From NCBI GenBank assembly GCA_003136515.1, contig PLEU01000097.1:248-8428 (forward strand): DNA of 8,181 bases. Direction: 5' to 3'. The first letter of the stretch is position 1; each line of letters begins with the position of its first letter. Position numbers and translations under genes: made by a program. The notes under the pieces were generated by a model that had not been told where the DNA came from, made no database searches, and saw only the letters and a list, made by a program, of their open reading frames with translations. This document shows positions 1 to 7,269 of this stretch, one piece after another. This DNA comes from Spartobacteria bacterium. GTDB lineage: Bacteria > Verrucomicrobiota > Verrucomicrobiae > Chthoniobacterales > UBA6821.

Positions 1-169
1 AGCGGGATGTCCTTCGGGTGATGGTTACCAGATTGGCCAGATCCAGAGCCAGCCCGAATGAGTCAAACCCTGGTCCCAGATTGGCAGTAGTGCCAGGAAC
101 GGAGATGGTAACGGACGAGTCCTCGTGGGATCCGGGAACCTTTTTCGAGGTTTGGGAGAGTGCACTCAT
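1..169 (-). CDS. thrB: Homoserine kinase, N-terminal part (runs off the left edge)
   Basis: Read on the minus strand, the first 56 codons carry the sequence [20 protein letters not shown], beginning at about residue 23. This is the N-terminal signature of homoserine kinase, the GHMP-family enzyme that phosphorylates L-homoserine with ATP in threonine biosynthesis in the cytoplasm. The ANLGPGFDS segment is more typical of ThrB than of mevalonate or IspE kinases. The frame is open to the window edge, so the ATP-binding glycine-rich loop and the C-terminal half are not visible. I chose the ATG at 169 because a GAGG Shine-Dalgarno-like sequence (178-181, minus strand) lies 8 nt upstream. An in-frame ATG at 199 would add ten residues but has no clear ribosome binding site. 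Either start gives a leader of 15-30 residues before the conserved strand, longer than usual. The gene is transcribed divergently from the large repeat-protein gene; no functional link is evident. Confidence 0.85.
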   Translation of the reverse strand, partial: MSALSQTSKKVPGSHEDSSVTISVPGTTANLGPGFDSFGLALDLANLVTITRRTSR

Positions 170-361
170 GGGACGAGCCTCGGCGAAGACATCAGTCATT
201 CAAGACAGGCTTCACTGATTTTCGAAGGTAAAACTCCGTGCTTTGGCCGGGGAACTGGCTCTGAAAAAATGCCCTTTAACAGAATAAAAATGTTGCTCCG
301 AGAAGGAGAGGGGGTAATAGTGATAGTAAGAACAACCATCTATTTAGCAGGAGTCCCCCCC
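170..361. promoter_or_regulatory. Divergent intergenic region between thrB and the giant repeat-protein gene
   Basis: This gap must hold the start signals for both divergent genes unless thrB is read from further away. I could not find a convincing -35/-10 pair on either strand. The AT-rich stretch around 262-291 (TGAAAA, then TAAAAA about 17 nt later) is the best but weak sigma-70-like candidate for the plus strand. The plus-strand frame of the large gene stays open back to an ATG at 125. That extension has no signal-peptide character, lies opposite the homoserine kinase coding sequence and is better explained as chance. Confidence 0.35.
349..353 (+). promoter_or_regulatory. Shine-Dalgarno sequence AGGAG for the giant repeat-protein gene
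   Basis: AGGAG is separated by 8 nt (TCCCCCCC) from the ATG at 362. This near-ideal spacing, together with the signal peptide that begins exactly there, decides the start against the longer in-frame ATG at 125. Confidence 0.75.
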
Positions 362-436
362 ATGAAACTCAAATTTTCCCTACTCGTCGGTGCAATTATC
401 ACCATCAGTGCAATTTGTCCTCATGGACTAAGGGCT
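362..436 (+). other. Signal peptide of the giant repeat protein
   Basis: The 25 residues have a Lys-containing n-region (MKLK), a hydrophobic core FSLLVGAIITISAI and a c-region ending Leu-Arg-Ala before Gln26. This fits signal peptidase I cleavage at the Ala25/Gln26 junction. Cys19 sits before a Pro and lacks the small-residue context of a lipobox, so lipoprotein processing is unlikely. Confidence 0.8.
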
Positions 437-3400
437 CAGACGACAAACCTGATTGACTTAAATTTTCAGCCTATTAACGGGCAGGGCTCAGGGAGTCCGG
501 CGTCTACGAATCAGACTGGGGCGGCGGTTCTGGGAAGTGCTGGCGATATTTGGAACGGAATAGGTGTCAATTACTATGGAAACGGATCAGTGGTCACGAC
601 CAACCTTAATTTTGTCAACGGAAGCTCAACCGGTCTGACCTTCAATCTGACGGATGGGACTGCAGGTAACAACCCCGGGTACGGATTCAATAATACGAAT
701 GGCACCTCTACAGATCCTGGCACTACTGCCTTGATGCAGCAGAACGCACAGATCTTCTCGACGGGCGGAAATCCGCTGATCTGGTCGAGCACAATTTCTG
801 GACTCACCTCCTTCGCCGGTGACACCTTTACCCTAGTTGTATACGCGGGTGCACCAGCAGCGGCGACGGAAAATCTCGCCATCACCGGAGGGTACTCCAG
901 CCTGACATCAGCTACAAATCTCACTACCACTTCCACAAGCCGACAACTTTCTGCAGGAATTGGAGTGGCATATAACACCTTTACAGGAACCATTGGAGCG
1001 AGTGGAAATTTGACTTGGAATGTTTCCCAATCAGGAGTCGGTACTTATCAAGTTGGGGATTATTATAATGGTGCCCAACTCGAGCTTGTAACTCCACCGC
1101 CTGCTGCCAGCTATCTCTGGAGCAATGCTCCTACTAGTTCCAACTGGGCGACTGGGGCCAACTGGGCTGGTGGAATTGTCCCTGCTTCGAGTTCAGCACT
1201 CGACTTTGACGTGTCTACTATCACAAGTCTGAACAATAATATTACCAACGCAACGAATGCCTCGCTCAATTTCACCAGCAACGCTCCTGCCTACACCATC
1301 GGTGGCAACACACTGACTCTTTCTGGAACTGGGCCTGGCATCTATAACAGCAGCACCAATACTCAAACTATCACCACGGCGATAGTTAATCCCGGTGGCA
1401 TCAATCTCGCCACGACCAACGGGGGTGGCAATTTGGTTATAAATGGAGGAATTAGTGGAGCAGGTGGAGTGAATGCGACTGGACCCGGAACAATAACTCT
1501 TGGCGGTACGAATACTTACGCCGGTACGACAACAATAGGCGCAAGTAATAACTTCGATCTGACGGGATCAATCACCAATTCGTCGGTCACGGTGACGAGC
1601 GCCAACTTTAATGAAACAACCAATGGAGTGATTGCTGGGACAGCCAGCTTCTCGGTAGCCGGCTCTAACAGTGTTGTCAACCTCGCAGGGAACAATAGTT
1701 TCACTGGTGCACTTACTATCCCTTCGGGAAGTGTGACTCTTTCCGGTAACAACTCGGGTAGACCTGGAACTGCGGGGAATACCACGATACTCAATGGAGG
1801 TGCGCTTACCCTTCAGGCCAATTCAAACAATACCGTAGGCGGGATTTCCTACGCGTTGTCACAAGAATCAAGTCCAAATGCGAATTCAATGGCATTCACT
1901 GCTGGTACATTAACCCTCCTTTCTGACAGCAATGTTACCTTCGCAGGTGGAAACGGGATGCAAATTGTTACCGCGGGGACAACATTGAACTTCGATGTTG
2001 ACCAGGTGACATCGGGCAACAGCAATAACACAATTTCTTTTGCTCCAGGTGGCATAGCTACCTTCGCCAATACGACATTTAATGTTAAAGGTTCCACCAA
2101 TGGCTACACACTGGCGTTGCCGGCTCTCACGGCTTTTAATGGTGCTGGTCCAGGATATGAAAATTTAACACTGAATGCGAATGGAGCTAATTTCCAAATA
2201 GGCGGACTTACGAGCGCAGGCACTTTGACGGTAGGCGGGAGTGGAAATACGACGTTCAGCGGTGCTATTACTGGTGGCTCAGTGACGATGAATGGCGCTG
2301 GAACGCTAACTCTCGGCGGTACGAATACTTACACCGGTACCACTCTTGCTAATTCGGGTACTGTGGTTCTGACAGGAACTCTTTCTAACTCGGCCATTTC
2401 CGTGCAAGGGGGCAATTTCCTTGAAGGAACCACAACAATAGCCGGAACAACAGGAGTGACCATCGGTTCTGGCACGGCGACCCTTACCGGAGCCAATACC
2501 TATAGCGGGGAAACAACCATCTCAGGGGGAGCACTCAATCTCCAGAACCTCGATGTTGTCAGCACGCTTGGCACGGGGACATTGACCGTGTCCGGGGGTA
2601 CGGTTGATCTCGGAGGAGGTCTTCTTACAAACATACTGGTCTCCAGTGGTGGAACGATCCAAGATGGAGCTATCACCAACTCCGGTGCCTACACGCTGCA
2701 AGGAGGGACGATCATCGCCGACCTCCAGGGAACCAACGGCCTGACCATGAATGGGACAAACAATACCCTGACGTTGGTGGGAGCGAAGTCATTGACTGGC
2801 GGATTGACTGTCACTGCAGGTACCTTGGCTGGAGATACGACCAGCCTGACGGGTGACATCACTGATAACGGCAATTTGGATTTTGTCATGACCAACGATG
2901 GAACCTACACTCCTGTTTCAACTGGGATCAGCGGGACAGGTTCCGTGAGCGTTGATGGCAATGGGACGGCGGTGCTTACCCTTGCTGGAAGCAACGGGTA
3001 CAGTGGGGGCACGATTGTCAACACGAATGGAATACTCCTAATCCAGACAACGAGCAGCATCGGTAGCGGAACATTAACCGTTGCCGGTGGCACGGCCAAT
3101 CTGAATGGACTCACCATCACCAACGGATTCAGCGCAAGCGGAGGCTTGGTGACTAACGGGACGATACTGGGCAACGGGGGATCATTCAGTGTTTCAGGAG
3201 GCACCATCGGAGCTGTTCTTGCAGGTTCAAACAGCCTGACTATTAACGACCCGAACACAGTTACCCTGACTGTGACTAATACCTATTCGGGTGGCACCTT
3301 TGCTACGGGAGGAACGCTTGACTTGACCAGTGGAGGCACCATTGGATCTGGAACCCTGTCAGTTTCTGGAGACGCAGTAGTGGATCTTGGGGGCGGATTG

Positions 3401-6400
3401 CTCACCAATGCGCTGAGCATGAGCGCTGGTACCATTCAGAACGGAAGCATAACCAACGCAGGTCCCTACGTGCTTCAGGGCGGGACGATCAACGCGGTTT
3501 TGAAAGGAACTCAGGGACTCACTATGAACGGTGTCAGCAATACTCTCACTCTGGTCGGGCCACAGTCTTATACTGGTGGAACAACAGTAAGTGCAGGGAC
3601 TCTCGCCGGAGACACAACAAGCCTCCAAGGAGCCATTAGTAATAACGGCACTCTCGATTTCGTGCAGACTACCAATGGGTCCTACACTGGAAGCGGGATT
3701 AGCGGGACGGGTCAGGTGCTTGCCGATGGCAGCGCTACTCTGACTCTCGGAGGAAGCAACAGCTACACCGGCGGCACGGTTGTCACCAACAATGGATCGC
3801 TACAAGTTACCTCCGCTAGCGCTATTGGCAGCGGCACACTGACTGCTGCGGGGGGCACGCTTGATCTGGGAGGATTGACTATCACAAACGGTTTCTCCGC
3901 CTCACAGGGAGTTGTCCAAAACGGGACCATAAGCAACAACAGTGGGACCTTCGCTTTGAACGGTGGAGAAATCGACGTGACACTAGCTGGATCAAACAGC
4001 GTCACGATAGGAGGTCCTGGCACGGTGATTCTCACGGGTAACAACACTTACACGGGCGGTACTTTTGCGACGAATGGCACCCTGAACCTTGTTGGCACGG
4101 GAAGCTTGGGCAGTGGTCAACTCAGTATATCTGGTAACGAAACCGTGGTGGATCTCGGTGGCAACACCTACACTAACACCCTGGCCATGTCAGGAGGCCT
4201 GCTTCAGGACGGGACGATCACAAACGCCGGCACATACAATCTCCAAGGTGGAACGATCGACACATCAACCACACTGGAGGGTAGCCATGGTCTGATTAAG
4301 AGCGGTGTCGGCACACTAACTCTCAACGGGCCTCAGATTTATACTGGAGGCACCACCATTTCCTCAGGGACACTTGCGGGTGACACAACCAGTCTGACTG
4401 GCGATATTGTAAATAATGGCAGCATTGATTTTGTGATGACGACCAATGGTACCTACAGCGGAACATCCAACGGGATTACCGGTACCGGCAGTTTGATAGC
4501 CGATGGCAGCGCGACACTGACTCTTGGTGGAAGCAATAGTTACTCAGGCGGCACCGTTGTCACCAACAATGGCGCACTCCAACTGACTTCGACTCAGAAC
4601 ATCGGCAGCGGCACGGTCAGTGTCGGTGGGGGAACATTGAATTTGGGAGGTTTGACTATAACCAATGCATTTACCGCAAGTGGCGGAGATGTGACCAATG
4701 GAACAATCAACAACCCCAATGGATATATTCTACAGGGTGGCGAGATAGATGCCGTGCTCGCAGGTTCTGGCAGTCTAACCGTCGCGGGACCTGGAACGGT
4801 GATTCTAACCCAGTCCAATACCTATAGTGGAGGAACCTATGCCACGGGAGGGACACTTGATCTGACCAATGGAGGCACTCTGGGTTCTGGCCCTCTGACC
4901 ATCTCGGGTGCAACCGTCGATCTTGGAGGAGGAACTCTAAGTACCCTTGCCGCCATGAGCGGAGGCACACTTCAAAACGGCACCCTTACAAATTCCGGTG
5001 CCTATGTGCTACAGGGAGGAACCATCAGTGCGAATATCCAAGGGAGCAACGGGCTAACAATGAATGGAGTCAGTAATACGCTGACTCTTTCGGGCAGCAA
5101 CAGCTACATCGGAGGCAACACCGTAAGTGCCGGAACGCTGGCATTCGTGGGGAGCAACGCAATTGGGAATAATTCCCTAACCATCACAGGAACCGGCACC
5201 GCGGACTTAGGAGGAGCATTCTTTACCAATGCCTATTCAGTAGGTGACAATGCCACCATTCAAAATGGTACACTTACCAACGTAGGGGCTTACAACCTCA
5301 CTGGTGGAACCTACAATGTGACACTAGAAGGTGGATTTGGACTCACAAAGAGTGGAGCGGGTACCCTGACCCTAGGCGGGAACAATACCTATGTGGGTGG
5401 CACCATCATTAACTCTGGCACGGTAGCTGCAAACAATGGCAACTCGTTTTCAGCGGGAGCTGTGTTATTCGCTTCAAATAGCGTTCTCACGACTACTTCT
5501 CCTAACAGTGTGATACTTAACAATAATTTTACTATCGCCAGCGGGGCGACAGTCAATGTCAATGCGGGAAGTGTCAGCACGAACGCACAGCACGAGATCG
5601 TTTTCAACGAATATGGCGGCAGTATTTCTGGTCCCGGCGCACTTTCGCTCACTGCGGATGCATTCAATATTCTCACATTTGTGGGAGCTGACAGCTACTC
5701 TGGAGGAACAACTCTAAACGGTGGAAGAATTCAGATATTCAATAATAGTGCCTTCGGTACAGGTCCCATTACCGTTGCCTCAAACAGTACTTTAAGGGCA
5801 GACGGCTTTACCACGCCCAACGCAACGGTCGTGGATTCGGGAACTACGCTCACACTGAGCAATCCTACTAGCGCTACCGGGTATAATTATAGCGGTGTGA
5901 TTTCAGGGCCAGGTTCTCTCTACGTGGCAGCGGTACCCGGATCCACCGTGACCCTGAGTGCCAGCGATACCTATACGGGTACAACTACCATCTCTTCGGG
6001 AACCTTGGTTCTTGGCTCAGGAGCTTCGATCAATGACAGCACCAACATTAATCTTGGAACTGCTGCCTCCCAAGGAACACTGGATATGAGCACTAATTCC
6101 TTTTACACCTTGGGGACCAACCAGACGCTCTCAGGATACGGCGCTATCAAGGCACCTAGCACGCTGCTTACAGTCAATGGCAATATCACGCCAGGTAGCA
6201 TCGACGGTACCACCCGCGGACTAATCACAGTCAATGGAAACCTCTCGCTTGCCTCCACGGCTGTTACGACACTGACTCTGATAAGCACCAATGGAGGCGC
6301 TGGAAGTGGCTATGATGGCCTCAAAATAACAGGCTCACTTCAGTTCAACGGACAGCTAAATCTGGTCGTAAACAATGCACCTATGGTTGGTGTCTTTAAT

Positions 6401-6661
6401 CTCTTCGGTGCTAATACATATACCAAAGGTTTAACAGGGGTTGCCCTCGCAGGGAGCTGGAGCCCAGGGAGCTTCATGGGTATCAATGGCCTTTGGAACT
6501 ATACGGATCACACCTATGACTGGGTCTTCAGTGAAAGTACCGGCAACCTGACCGTATCACTTGTTCCTGAACCATCGACTTGGGCACTGATTGGCCTCAG
6601 TTTGATCATCGGAGTTGTGATGCGTCGGAAGTTCATTCGCAAGGAGTCCAATCTCGCATAG
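362..6661 (+). CDS. Giant exported PATR-repeat protein with PEP-CTERM sorting signal
   Basis: A 2099-residue precursor, probably a cell-surface or matrix protein; no enzymatic motif is seen and the exact function is unknown. Residues 1-25 are a Sec signal peptide (MKLK, a hydrophobic core, then LRA before Gln26). Residues 26-245 form a beta-rich Gly/Asn/Thr head with an AAVLGSAGDIWNG motif. Residues 250-321 are a YLW...NW linker module. From about residue 370 to 1900 come about 17 PATR-type strands of the form G-x-LTL-x-G-x-NxYTGGT-x-x-x-x-GTL (family TIGR02601/PF12951), with a nested super-repeat in the core. Residues 1900-2065 are a cap with a GNITPGS...LITVNGNLSL segment. Residues 2068-2099 are VPEPSTWALIGLSLIIGVV then MRRKF, a PEP-CTERM signal (TIGR02595/PF07589 type) cleaved by exosortase in known systems. 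No autotransporter barrel is present. I see no cysteine after the signal peptide. The start rests on AGGAG and the signal peptide; a strong terminator follows. It is a paralogue of the gene at 7270. Confidence 0.92.
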   Translation: MKLKFSLLVGAIITISAICPHGLRAQTTNLIDLNFQPINGQGSGSPASTNQTGAAVLGSAGDIWNGIGVNYYGNGSVVTTNLNFVNGSSTGLTFNLTDGTAGNNPGYGFNNTNGTSTDPGTTALMQQNAQIFSTGGNPLIWSSTISGLTSFAGDTFTLVVYAGAPAAATENLAITGGYSSLTSATNLTTTSTSRQLSAGIGVAYNTFTGTIGASGNLTWNVSQSGVGTYQVGDYYNGAQLELVTPPPAASYLWSNAPTSSNWATGANWAGGIVPASSSALDFDVSTITSLNNNITNATNASLNFTSNAPAYTIGGNTLTLSGTGPGIYNSSTNTQTITTAIVNPGGINLATTNGGGNLVINGGISGAGGVNATGPGTITLGGTNTYAGTTTIGASNNFDLTGSITNSSVTVTSANFNETTNGVIAGTASFSVAGSNSVVNLAGNNSFTGALTIPSGSVTLSGNNSGRPGTAGNTTILNGGALTLQANSNNTVGGISYALSQESSPNANSMAFTAGTLTLLSDSNVTFAGGNGMQIVTAGTTLNFDVDQVTSGNSNNTISFAPGGIATFANTTFNVKGSTNGYTLALPALTAFNGAGPGYENLTLNANGANFQIGGLTSAGTLTVGGSGNTTFSGAITGGSVTMNGAGTLTLGGTNTYTGTTLANSGTVVLTGTLSNSAISVQGGNFLEGTTTIAGTTGVTIGSGTATLTGANTYSGETTISGGALNLQNLDVVSTLGTGTLTVSGGTVDLGGGLLTNILVSSGGTIQDGAITNSGAYTLQGGTIIADLQGTNGLTMNGTNNTLTLVGAKSLTGGLTVTAGTLAGDTTSLTGDITDNGNLDFVMTNDGTYTPVSTGISGTGSVSVDGNGTAVLTLAGSNGYSGGTIVNTNGILLIQTTSSIGSGTLTVAGGTANLNGLTITNGFSASGGLVTNGTILGNGGSFSVSGGTIGAVLAGSNSLTINDPNTVTLTVTNTYSGGTFATGGTLDLTSGGTIGSGTLSVSGDAVVDLGGGLLTNALSMSAGTIQNGSITNAGPYVLQGGTINAVLKGTQGLTMNGVSNTLTLVGPQSYTGGTTVSAGTLAGDTTSLQGAISNNGTLDFVQTTNGSYTGSGISGTGQVLADGSATLTLGGSNSYTGGTVVTNNGSLQVTSASAIGSGTLTAAGGTLDLGGLTITNGFSASQGVVQNGTISNNSGTFALNGGEIDVTLAGSNSVTIGGPGTVILTGNNTYTGGTFATNGTLNLVGTGSLGSGQLSISGNETVVDLGGNTYTNTLAMSGGLLQDGTITNAGTYNLQGGTIDTSTTLEGSHGLIKSGVGTLTLNGPQIYTGGTTISSGTLAGDTTSLTGDIVNNGSIDFVMTTNGTYSGTSNGITGTGSLIADGSATLTLGGSNSYSGGTVVTNNGALQLTSTQNIGSGTVSVGGGTLNLGGLTITNAFTASGGDVTNGTINNPNGYILQGGEIDAVLAGSGSLTVAGPGTVILTQSNTYSGGTYATGGTLDLTNGGTLGSGPLTISGATVDLGGGTLSTLAAMSGGTLQNGTLTNSGAYVLQGGTISANIQGSNGLTMNGVSNTLTLSGSNSYIGGNTVSAGTLAFVGSNAIGNNSLTITGTGTADLGGAFFTNAYSVGDNATIQNGTLTNVGAYNLTGGTYNVTLEGGFGLTKSGAGTLTLGGNNTYVGGTIINSGTVAANNGNSFSAGAVLFASNSVLTTTSPNSVILNNNFTIASGATVNVNAGSVSTNAQHEIVFNEYGGSISGPGALSLTADAFNILTFVGADSYSGGTTLNGGRIQIFNNSAFGTGPITVASNSTLRADGFTTPNATVVDSGTTLTLSNPTSATGYNYSGVISGPGSLYVAAVPGSTVTLSASDTYTGTTTISSGTLVLGSGASINDSTNINLGTAASQGTLDMSTNSFYTLGTNQTLSGYGAIKAPSTLLTVNGNITPGSIDGTTRGLITVNGNLSLASTAVTTLTLISTNGGAGSGYDGLKITGSLQFNGQLNLVVNNAPMVGVFNLFGANTYTKGLTGVALAGSWSPGSFMGINGLWNYTDHTYDWVFSESTGNLTVSLVPEPSTWALIGLSLIIGVVMRRKFIRKESNLA
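1109..1324 (+). other. YLW/NW linker module shared with the downstream paralogue
   Basis: Residues 250-321 begin SYLW, contain ANW followed by GG, and end with NAPAYT and a G-N-x-L-x-L strand. The same 72-residue block lies at 7903-8118 in the next gene; it aligns without gaps and 36 positions are identical. In both proteins it sits between a variable N-terminal head and the start of the repeat array, so it probably acts as a fixed connector. Its function is not known to me. Confidence 0.75.
2567..2818 (+). repeat. Leading 94-residue-type unit, before the super-repeats
   Basis: This segment (residues 736-819) starts at the LGTGTLTVSGG anchor and continues through DLGGGLLTN, NSGAYTLQGGTI and a GLTMNG...LTLVG strand. 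It matches the second unit of each following super-repeat, so it is the tail end of a further, incomplete super-repeat copy. Confidence 0.7.
2819..3595 (+). repeat. Super-repeat copy 1 (259 residues)
   Basis: It opens with GTLAGDTTSLTGDI. An A segment of about 67 residues (LDFV...GTYT...GISGTG...LTLAGSNGYSGGT) leads into two homologous 94-residue units, anchored at IGSGTL (nt 3059) and IGSGTL (nt 3341). Each unit carries NGxI, a GGTI strand and a PATR strand. The same order recurs at 3596 and 4367. Confidence 0.85.
3596..4366 (+). repeat. Super-repeat copy 2 (257 residues)
   Basis: It opens with GTLAGDTTSLQGAI and has the same A-B-C order as copy 1. The unit anchors are IGSGTL (nt 3824) and LGSGQL (nt 4106), again 282 nt apart. 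Protein similarity to copies 1 and 3 is high, but the third codon positions differ widely. Confidence 0.85.
4367..5131 (+). repeat. Super-repeat copy 3 (255 residues)
   Basis: It opens with GTLAGDTTSLTGDI. The unit anchors are IGSGTV (nt 4601) and LGSGPL (nt 4880), 279 nt apart. The copy ends at the diverged GTLAFVGSNAIG junction, where the A segment that should follow is missing. Confidence 0.85.
5132..5425 (+). repeat. Trailing 94-residue-type unit, after the super-repeats
   Basis: Beginning GTLAFVGSNAIGNNSL, this segment repeats the DLGG...TN, IQNGTLTN.GAYNLTGGT and KSGAGTLTLGGNNTY order. It follows copy 3 directly, without the A insert. It is the last recognisable unit; further downstream the strands are diverged and irregular. 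Confidence 0.7.
6563..6661 (+). other. PEP-CTERM sorting signal of the giant repeat protein
   Basis: Residues 2068-2099 comprise VPEPS, a hydrophobic helix WALIGLSLIIGVV and a basic patch MRRKFIRK. This is the tripartite layout of PEP-CTERM signals, which exosortase recognises at the inner membrane. The tail after the first Arg-Arg pair (KFIRKESNLA) is somewhat longer than the usual few residues. No exosortase gene is in the window. Confidence 0.9.
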
Positions 6662-6683
6662 AGTTCACGCGATCCTTTATAGG

Positions 6684-6717
6684 AAACCGCCGTCCTGAAA
6701 AGGAGCGGCGGTTTTTT
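6684..6717 (+). terminator. Intrinsic (Rho-independent) terminator
   Basis: The left arm AAACCGCCGTCCT (6684-6696), a GAAA tetraloop (6697-6700) and the right arm AGGA-G-CGGCGGTTT (6701-6714) form a 13-bp GC-rich stem. One G is bulged at 6705. The stem runs into six T residues (6712-6717). It lies 22 nt after the stop codon and should end the giant gene's transcript. The A run on the left could also allow some activity from the minus strand. Confidence 0.9.
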
Positions 6718-7013
6718 GTTTTTCAACGCACTATGGAAAATCGCTCTAAGAGCACTGTCAAATTTGAGATAGCAGGTAAAAGTATCCCATCCTATTACCG
6801 GGCACTTGTTTTTGTGTGATAAACACGGGGTATTAATCAGTTTAGGTCTCTCTGCCAATGCAGCTTCACTCGATTATACCTATTATCCCCTTGAATTTGA
6901 ATCCAATGGAGGCCGAGAAAGTGACTCACAAGGAGAAACAGATTGGGTAAGGAGGGGGTCTCGAATCTCTCCGGACTTTGAGCTTATCAGTGGATTCTGA
7001 AGCCCAATATTCC

Positions 7014-7051
7014 AGCTGCTGATCAGAATTGATCATCAACAGCATGCAGCT
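7014..7051. repeat. Inverted repeat with palindromic core
   Basis: AGCTGC-TGATCA, a GAAT loop, then TGATCA, a 10-nt unpaired stretch and GCAGCT. The two 6-bp blocks pair exactly, giving an interrupted 12-bp stem. It has no T tract, so it is not an intrinsic terminator. It could be a protein-binding palindrome or chance. Confidence 0.4.
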
Positions 7052-7117
7052 TCCATCATTTATCCATGGCCCTCCACGGGCTATTGCAATTATTTCATCT
7101 ATACGAAAAATTTTCTG

Positions 7118-7123
7118 TTGACA
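7118..7123 (+). promoter_or_regulatory. Possible -35 box (TTGACA) upstream of the second gene
   Basis: A perfect TTGACA lies about 150 nt before the ATG at 7270. The hexamers 16-18 nt downstream (around 7140-7147, AGAAAT-like) match the -10 consensus poorly, so this promoter is only a possibility. If used, the transcript would begin near 7155 and carry a leader of about 115 nt that includes the inverted repeat at 7158-7215. Confidence 0.2.
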
Positions 7124-7157
7124 TAGATATGCTTCTTGGAAGAAATTACAAATATAT

Positions 7158-7215
7158 CCCCCCAAAAGTAGTTTCAGACTCCGTGGAAGTAGTCGGTTGC
7201 ATTTTTTTTGGGGGG
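7158..7215 (+). repeat. Perfect 10-bp inverted repeat in the presumed leader of the second gene
   Basis: CCCCCCAAAA (7158-7167) is exactly complementary to TTTTGGGGGG (7206-7215), with 38 nt between. On a plus-strand transcript this would form a long-loop stem ending about 54 nt before the start codon. There is no following U tract. A nearby GAGG/CCTC pair (7215-7218 with 7227-7230) could compete with it. A regulatory role is an inference. Confidence 0.4.
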
Positions 7216-7269
7216 AGGCAAAAAAACCTCAGTAGTATATCCCCTAAACCCCAAAGAGAAACCACCCAG

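Larger units (their letters stand above)
6718..7269. other. Intergenic region without a convincing gene
   Basis: About 550 bp separate the terminator from the second large gene. No RNA gene, insertion sequence or CRISPR repeat is visible. The plus-strand frames are short and have no recognisable protein features. On the minus strand, 6926-7165 encodes a 79-residue stretch that looks mildly protein-like (IFRIDEIIAIARGG, then SCMLLMINSD), but it starts only at a TTG without a clear ribosome binding site and matches nothing I recognise. The region is AT-richer than its neighbours and holds two inverted repeats and a TTGACA box, listed separately. It probably contains the promoter and leader of the next gene. 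Confidence 0.5.

Noticed and set aside
18..218. Plus-strand 66-codon frame at the left edge
   Set aside because: It is antisense to the homoserine kinase N-terminus, which carries a clear family motif on the other strand.
125..361. Upstream extension of the giant gene to the ATG at 125
   Set aside because: The extension lacks a ribosome binding site and secretory character and lies opposite the homoserine kinase coding sequence. The ATG at 362 has AGGAG at 8 nt and starts a clean signal peptide.
2567..5425. CRISPR array or other short-repeat system
   Set aside because: The periodicity is in-frame protein repetition with diverged DNA; there are no identical short direct repeats with regular unique spacers.
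574..6291. Several minus-strand frames of 62-139 codons across the giant gene
   Set aside because: They are rich in Val, Pro and Leu, which is what the Gly/Thr/Asn-rich repeat codons give when read backwards. They have no domain features and follow the repeat periodicity.
6806..7000. Small plus-strand gene after the terminator
   Set aside because: It has no ribosome binding site and no recognisable composition or motif, and it overlaps the equally uncertain minus-strand frame.
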